This document shows, one piece after another, positions 25,328 to 28,895 of a DNA stretch of 28,895 nt. The notes below the pieces were generated by a model, which worked only from the letters and a program-made list of their open reading frames with translations, ran no database searches and was not told the origin of the DNA. Every line of letters begins with the position of its first letter. The stretch's first letter is position 1. The position numbers were made by a program, and so were the translations under genes. This DNA is from a virus: IMG/VR virus record IMGVR_UViG_3300047200_000163, positions 1-28,895 of that record; one strand, written 5' to 3'.

Positions 25328-26083
25328 ATGAGCTATTATACACAAGAATACTATGAGCAAGGTGGGGTTACAACTAAGTACAGAGGCACCATCACCGGAC
25401 TCCGCATAAGTGCTGTTGACGGAACGGCGTTTGTGGACGGCGCAAACGCTTCCGTAACTGCTTTGGCAGACGGCAACCATGAAATTTCTATATACGACTC
25501 CTCCGGCAGGGCTTTGAAGGGGGTGCTGAAGGCGGCGGGGTCAGGAGGTGGAACTCTGAGTGCGGAGAAGATTTTGGGTTGGACTAATCATATTTCTCTT
25601 GGTTACAACACTTTCACGAAAAACGCAGATACGAGAATTATAGATTCCGCCATTGAAAATCCCGCTGATACTGCCCTTGCTTACTGGGATCACTCTACAA
25701 CCATGCCGGATAAGGCTCTCTTTTGTTTCACAGCATCCCTTACATTAAATGATGGGAAAACTGACTGTCCAAAGTTTAGAACTGGCGATGATGGAGGAGC
25801 TGATAATGGTGTTTTTACAGTAGCAATGGCAACTACACTGGCATCTGGAGCAAACACATATTACAGGACAAGTAACGGTCATGATTTAATGATGACTATA
25901 TGGACTTTAGGTGATGCCTCTTTCAGCCTGAATCCCTCATACAAACAGATACTTGCCCCCTCCTCAAGTGGCTGCACGGTGGTATCCGCTAAGGGTGGCG
26001 TTACCTATAACTTCACTTCAAAGGATGCCTCGTTTGCTTATAATAAAGCGAGCTATGACGTGGTGGTGAGGAGATTGAGATGA
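25328..26083 (+). CDS. Candidate receptor-binding or fibre-tip protein
   Basis: 251 residues with AAGGAG before the ATG. An N-terminal Tyr-rich start (MSYYTQEYYEQGG) and a beta domain to about residue 68 lead into a GSGGG linker (residues about 71-75), then a second beta domain to the end (FTASLTLNDGKTDCPKF, YNFTSKDASFAYNKASYDVVVRR). The Gly linker marks a domain boundary. Base composition rises in G+C from about 25380. Modular build and place at the end of the structural genes suggest host recognition; no enzyme motif is seen. Confidence 0.55.
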   Translation: MSYYTQEYYEQGGVTTKYRGTITGLRISAVDGTAFVDGANASVTALADGNHEISIYDSSGRALKGVLKAAGSGGGTLSAEKILGWTNHISLGYNTFTKNADTRIIDSAIENPADTALAYWDHSTTMPDKALFCFTASLTLNDGKTDCPKFRTGDDGGADNGVFTVAMATTLASGANTYYRTSNGHDLMMTIWTLGDASFSLNPSYKQILAPSSSGCTVVSAKGGVTYNFTSKDASFAYNKASYDVVVRRLR

Positions 26084-26448
26084 ATAAACTCGGAGACTTA
26101 TTCAACAAGTATCAGGACGCCTTCATAGACGCAACGGAGTCCTCGGACAAGATCATCGACATACTTGTGCCTGTCAGGATTCGCCTATACGGGCGGCAGC
26201 AGGACAAGATAGCCGCATGGAACGCAGAGCATCCAGATAATCAGGACAATATGTTTTTCATGTCAGTCTCAACCAATCCTGTCGAGTTGTGGGGAGACTT
26301 GAGGGAAGCTGACGGAAAGCCCGTTGTAAATCATTTCGCGCTTGGCCATGAACTCGGTCATGCTATGCGGGTAGCGATGAGTGGGTGGACACTTCGGTCA
26401 GAGAATGACGGGGAGATGTTAAGCCCGGATAAATACATAGAAATTTAG
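26080..26448 (+). CDS. HELGH-motif protein, putative zinc metallopeptidase
   Basis: 122 residues, coupled to the previous gene by ATGA. Residues 86-95 read FALGHELGHA, with H90, E91 and H94 in a textbook HExxH motif inside a helix; a third metal ligand could be E108 or E112 but is not certain. No signal peptide or membrane segment is visible. Phage proteins with HExxH include virion proteases and ImmA-type peptidases, but this short protein matches none clearly. The G+C-richer coding sequence differs from the earlier genes. A structural role with a chance motif cannot be ruled out. Confidence 0.6.
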   Translation: MNKLGDLFNKYQDAFIDATESSDKIIDILVPVRIRLYGRQQDKIAAWNAEHPDNQDNMFFMSVSTNPVELWGDLREADGKPVVNHFALGHELGHAMRVAMSGWTLRSENDGEMLSPDKYIEI

Positions 26449-26461
26449 GAGGAATCAAACC

Positions 26462-26848
26462 ATGATGGTAGAAGGGCAGAAGAAGCACTTATCAGCGGTC
26501 ACGTTTCAAGGGGTAGTTTATAACATCTACCTAATGTGCCAGATGCAGGGGCCACAGGTTTATATCCTTGTTCTCTGTAAGGGTGACTGGCAGGTTGCAA
26601 GTCCTGAGACTCTGGAGACTTGCCTTCTTGACGATTCCAGTGGACAGTATAGTAGTCAGGAGAAATGGCCCGATCCCTTTAACTATGTCACATGGGCCTG
26701 TGGGATTCTCCAGACAGAGTGGGCGAAGGTCGAGGGCGGGACAACTCCACCTCCGGTAACTACATGGACTGAGAGGTTGGAAGCATATCTCTTTCGCGTG
26801 GCTTTCTTTCTTCAAGCGGATGGCAAGCATGTCATCAAAATAATCTAA
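26462..26848 (+). CDS. Hypothetical protein in the accessory region
   Basis: 128 residues. Two adjacent ATGs (26462, 26465) follow an AGGAGGAA site. I do not recognise it. The N-terminal 50 residues look like beta strands (VTFQGVVYNIYLMCQMQ, VYILVLCKGDW), followed by a Trp-rich part and a TTPPPVTTW hinge. The final 25 residues could be an amphipathic helix. Short gaps to both neighbours suggest one transcript with the HELGH gene. Confidence 0.6.
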   Translation: MMVEGQKKHLSAVTFQGVVYNIYLMCQMQGPQVYILVLCKGDWQVASPETLETCLLDDSSGQYSSQEKWPDPFNYVTWACGILQTEWAKVEGGTTPPPVTTWTERLEAYLFRVAFFLQADGKHVIKII

Positions 26849-26858
26849 GGAGGGTATA

Positions 26859-27290
26859 ATGACACAAATCGAACAAGCAAAGATCAAGCAGGCAATCGGG
26901 ATTCTTCAGTCACTTCTGGTGGACGAGCAGGCGGAATACACTTTTGTTGGCACATTCGCTGGGGCAATGCTTCGGGATCAGGCGGGTAAACTGCACAAGG
27001 CGGTCAGGGACGGTGACAAGTGGGCACTTGCCCCTCCAGAACCTGACCCTGAGCCAGATAAGCCGAAGCCGGAAGTTGTCTGGCCTGAAGTGGACTACAG
27101 CAATCCTCGTTACACAATCGGGACGTGCAAGACCTGCGTGTCCTACTACTCAGACCTGTTCAAGTTCGGCTTCCCCGGATTCGTGGCAGAGATCAGGAAG
27201 TTCTGGGGACAGCAGGAAGGCTTCTACCAGCCGATTAAAGACTTCATCAGAGACTACCCGGAGCTGTTCCCGAAGTGTGAGACCTGTTAG
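26859..27290 (+). CDS. Hypothetical protein with Pro-rich linker and CxxC pairs
   Basis: 143 residues with AAGGAGGG before the ATG. The N-terminal domain is helical (KIKQAIGILQSLLVDEQ), then comes a PEPDPEPDKPKPE linker at residues 61-73, then a C-terminal domain with CKTC and a final CETC, which may bind zinc together. No known family recognised. It lies between the accessory genes and the lysis cassette. Confidence 0.62.
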   Translation: MTQIEQAKIKQAIGILQSLLVDEQAEYTFVGTFAGAMLRDQAGKLHKAVRDGDKWALAPPEPDPEPDKPKPEVVWPEVDYSNPRYTIGTCKTCVSYYSDLFKFGFPGFVAEIRKFWGQQEGFYQPIKDFIRDYPELFPKCETC

Positions 27291-27326
27291 GAGTTGCGCC
27301 AATTCAGTTGTGAAGGAGATGGGCGG

Positions 27327-27725
27327 ATGCCAGATCATTATGACGAAAGGCTCTGTAACTCAAAGCACGAAGGATTAATGAAAATCGTTGCCTTAAGTGC
27401 AGATAAGTTGAAGACCCGATTAGACGGGATGGACATAGCCTTATCATTGAAGACACAGGATATGGATCGTCGACTGGAAGGTCTGAACCATCTGCGTGCT
27501 GAATACACCAGAGACAGGATGGAGGATCGGGCGCAGTACGTCAAGACGGAGACATACGAAATCAAGACGAAAGGCTACGACGAGTGGACAAGGATCGTGG
27601 ACAACAGGCTGATGAAGATGGAAACGCAGTATGCCAGCAGGATCAGCTTTGCGACTACATTGTCTGTGTTCTCCGCTATTATAGCCTTGCTCGGAGTGGT
27701 TATTCCGTGGCTGCTTCATAAATAG
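27327..27725 (+). CDS. Coiled-coil protein with C-terminal membrane anchor (XhlA-like, lysis accessory)
   Basis: 132 residues from ATG 27327, which has AAGGAG eight bases upstream; an earlier in-frame TTG at 27294 would add 11 residues without a site. A long charged coiled coil (residues about 14-105) precedes one hydrophobic helix near 108-128 (FATTLSVFSAIIALLGVVIPWL) and a short basic end. This is the topology of XhlA-type hemolysin/holin accessory proteins. Being directly before an endolysin and a holin supports a lysis role. The family call is by topology only. Confidence 0.65.
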   Translation: MPDHYDERLCNSKHEGLMKIVALSADKLKTRLDGMDIALSLKTQDMDRRLEGLNHLRAEYTRDRMEDRAQYVKTETYEIKTKGYDEWTRIVDNRLMKMETQYASRISFATTLSVFSAIIALLGVVIPWLLHK

Positions 27726-27739
27726 GGAGGGGGGAGAAG

Positions 27740-28096
27740 GTGAAATACTTTAAGATCGAGGAGTTTGCCTGTAAAGGTAAGGATTGCTGTAATGGCTCCC
27801 GCCTTGTGGACCCAACCTTTCTCGAAATGCTCGACAACGCAAGGGGGATTTCCGGTGTGCCTTACATTATCCGTTCAGGGTATCGTTGTTTTAGCCATAA
27901 CAAGGCTATTGGTTCAACAAGCACGAATCATATTAGGGGTCTGGCAGCAGATATTGAAACCTTGGATGGCCCGACCAGAGGCAAGGTCCTCCGGGGACTC
28001 TACCTTGCAGGATTTCGTAGGGTTGGAATTTCCTTCGCGAAAGGATTTGTCCACGCAGATATAAATGATGGGCCGGAAAGTTGTTTTGAGGAGTAA
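27740..28096 (+). CDS. Endolysin, peptidase M15 (D,D- or L,D-carboxy/endopeptidase type)
   Basis: 118 residues from GTG 27740 with GGGGGGAG before it. The zinc site pattern of M15A is present: SGYRC, then S-T-N-H64-I-R-G-L-A-A-D71, and G-F-V-H105-A-D107. These enzymes cleave the peptide stems of peptidoglycan. There is no signal peptide, so export depends on the holin. The start carries a short KIEEFACKG region usual for this family. CxxxxCC near residues 11-17 is an extra Cys cluster that may be structural. Coupled tightly with the holin gene (six bases apart). Confidence 0.9.
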   Translation: MKYFKIEEFACKGKDCCNGSRLVDPTFLEMLDNARGISGVPYIIRSGYRCFSHNKAIGSTSTNHIRGLAADIETLDGPTRGKVLRGLYLAGFRRVGISFAKGFVHADINDGPESCFEE

Positions 28097-28101
28097 AGAC
28101 T

Positions 28102-28527
28102 ATGGGAATCGCTGATATTAACATTGACGGAAGCCTTATCAAGGGAGCGTTTGAAGGGGTCAACTCTTTCATCCAGACTATTCGAAGCGTGATAACAGGC
28201 AAGCTACCGCCAGACCAAGAGGCGGCCTTGTTGCAAAGGGCACTTGAAATCGAGGCTACGCTGAACAATGCACAAGCAGAGATTAACAAGATTGAAGCGG
28301 GTAGTTCATCACTATTTGTTGCAGGATGGAGGCCTTTTATCGGCTGGACTTGCGGTGTTGCTCTGGCTTATAATTATGTACTTATGCCATTCATAGTGTG
28401 GTTCGTGATGAACTTCTATCCAGATGCTCCTGGTATGCCAGTTTTGGATAATAGTGAGTTGATGACTATCCTATTAGGCATGTTAGGTTTGGGTGCCATG
28501 AGGACGTATGAGAAGGTTAAGAAGTAA
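28102..28527 (+). CDS. Holin of the 3TM family
   Basis: 141 residues. An amphipathic N-terminal half (residues 1-68) precedes SSLFVAGWRPFIGWTCGVALAYNY (seen in parts at 69-92), then a second helix to about 104 and a third at 118-134, ending with GAMRTYEKVKK. The FVAGWRPFIGW block is the recognisable start of the Holin_3TMs family. It would permeabilise the inner membrane and release the M15 endolysin. Its 3' end overlaps the convergent minus-strand gene by 11 bases. Confidence 0.88.
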   Translation: MGIADINIDGSLIKGAFEGVNSFIQTIRSVITGKLPPDQEAALLQRALEIEATLNNAQAEINKIEAGSSSLFVAGWRPFIGWTCGVALAYNYVLMPFIVWFVMNFYPDAPGMPVLDNSELMTILLGMLGLGAMRTYEKVKK

Positions 28528-28804
28528 AGACTGTTTCTACACTTTCTACCTGTTCTCTAAATCTAATAGCTAAGCATTCTATACTTTCATACTGAGCGCA
28601 GCAAATAAATCTAAACTGCCCCTCAGTAATCTCAACATACCAAGTATGACTTCCCCCATCCTTGTAACTGACCCCAACCTCATAGACATTATCAAACAGC
28701 TTCTTGGCCCAATTTAAGTTGGCCTCAGAAGGCTCTCCCAATCCTGCCTTAAGCATGGTTTTAAGGTTCAAATTCCGCAATAAGATCGTGTCATTTTTTG
28801 ACAT
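28517..28804 (-). CDS. Minus-strand small protein starting in element R5
   Basis: 95 residues, beginning MSKND, which is encoded by the dispersed element, the same five residues as the gene at 12437. The rest is alpha/beta in character (NLNWAKKLFDNVYEVGVSY, HTWYVEITEGQFRFICCAQYES, CLAIRFREQVES). No family recognised. It is the first gene in the opposite direction and converges with the holin, with both 3' ends overlapping. The upstream ORF stops in the element three bases before its ATG, so coupling is likely. Confidence 0.65.
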   Translation of the reverse strand: MSKNDTILLRNLNLKTMLKAGLGEPSEANLNWAKKLFDNVYEVGVSYKDGGSHTWYVEITEGQFRFICCAQYESIECLAIRFREQVESVETVFTS

Positions 28805-28810
28805 ATCTCA
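28789..28810 (+). repeat. Dispersed palindromic element, copy R5
   Basis: TGTCA-TTTTT-TGACA followed by TATCTCA; identical over 22 bp to copy R3 on the opposite strand. In the direction of the minus-strand genes it supplies TGA (28810-28808) to the upstream ORF and ATG (28804-28802) to the 95-residue gene. Confidence 0.92.
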
Positions 28811-28894
28811 ATCCACCCCAGTCCAAATATACCATATATCTCCGGTCTCATTCTTAGGTCCTCTAAATACTCTCTTAACCTTTCCTGTCCTCAT
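28808..28894 (-). CDS. Short minus-strand ORF at the window edge (possibly partial)
   Basis: Reads MRTGKVKRVFRGPKNETG then DIWYIWTGVD and ends with the TGA of element R5. The ATG is at the last bases of the window, so the gene may start further outside. It is basic at the start and Trp-rich at the end. The codons look protein-like and the stop-GAT-ATG junction matches that at 12431. No function can be assigned. Confidence 0.4.
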   Translation of the reverse strand: MRTGKVKRVFRGPKNETGDIWYIWTGVD

Positions 28895-28895
28895 G

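Noticed and set aside
28747-28766. CCTTAA/TTAAGG inverted repeat beside R5
   Set aside because: Only six A/T-rich pairs inside a coding region; expected by chance.
1642-28804. TTGACA in the element as a -35 promoter box
   Set aside because: No TATAAT-like hexamer occurs 16-18 bases downstream in either orientation in copies R1 or R4, and spacing is not shared between copies.
1633-28810. Dispersed palindromes as intrinsic terminators
   Set aside because: Stems are only five to six pairs, the A/T core would be the loop, and no T-run follows; most lie inside continuous operons or within coding sequence.
1633-28810. Five repeats as a CRISPR array
   Set aside because: Copies are several kilobases apart, in both orientations and without spacers of regular length.

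Overview
This window looks like the late (structural and lysis) half of a short-tailed, podovirus-like phage genome. Nearly all genes lie on the plus strand, packed end to end with ATGA or TAATG overlaps and strong GGAGG-type ribosome sites. The recognisable set is a P22-type portal, a separate acidic scaffold, an N4-gp56-type coat, an SU10-like adaptor, a gp10-like tail hub, very large internal/ejection proteins, fibre-like proteins and an M15 endolysin/holin pair. I see no tape measure, tail tube or sheath. The host cannot be named from the sequence.

Layout: 1-1626 is the 3' part of a large polyvalent-type protein. 1620-5248 holds portal and scaffold with two HNH-type genes beside them, one of them between scaffold and coat. 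5253-8940 is the coat followed by a run of small beta-rich proteins, three of them tandem paralogues. 8993-14698 is adaptor, tail hub and associated proteins. 14695-15549 is a small cluster of Cys-rich and membrane proteins. 15549-22520 is a coiled-coil and ejection-protein block ending in a 1431-residue protein. 22531-27290 is an accessory/fibre region with duplicated modules, a zinc-finger microprotein, a HELGH protein and a visible rise in G+C. 27327-28527 is the lysis cassette. After 28527 the coding strand switches to minus, with two small genes up to the window edge.

The most unusual signal is a dispersed 22-bp element found five times (1633, 8938, 12431, 22532, 28789). It has a TGTCA-N5-TGACA palindrome with an A/T core and a one-sided TATCTYR tail. 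It always sits at a gene boundary and carries a potential start codon on each strand. In three copies its first three bases are the stop codon of the upstream gene and its ATG lies three bases later. In two of these (12437 and 28804) that ATG starts a real gene beginning MSKND; in the third (8944) it starts only an eight-codon ORF. The other two copies, in the opposite orientation, lie within the start of an HNH gene and at the start of a 14-codon ORF coupled to a fibre gene. It looks like a portable stop-start element or a phage-wide binding site, and I do not recognise it as a described family.

Functions of the portal, coat, scaffold, adaptor, M15 peptidase and 3TM holin rest on recognisable family patterns. 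Most of the small virion and fibre-region proteins are named only by position and sequence character.
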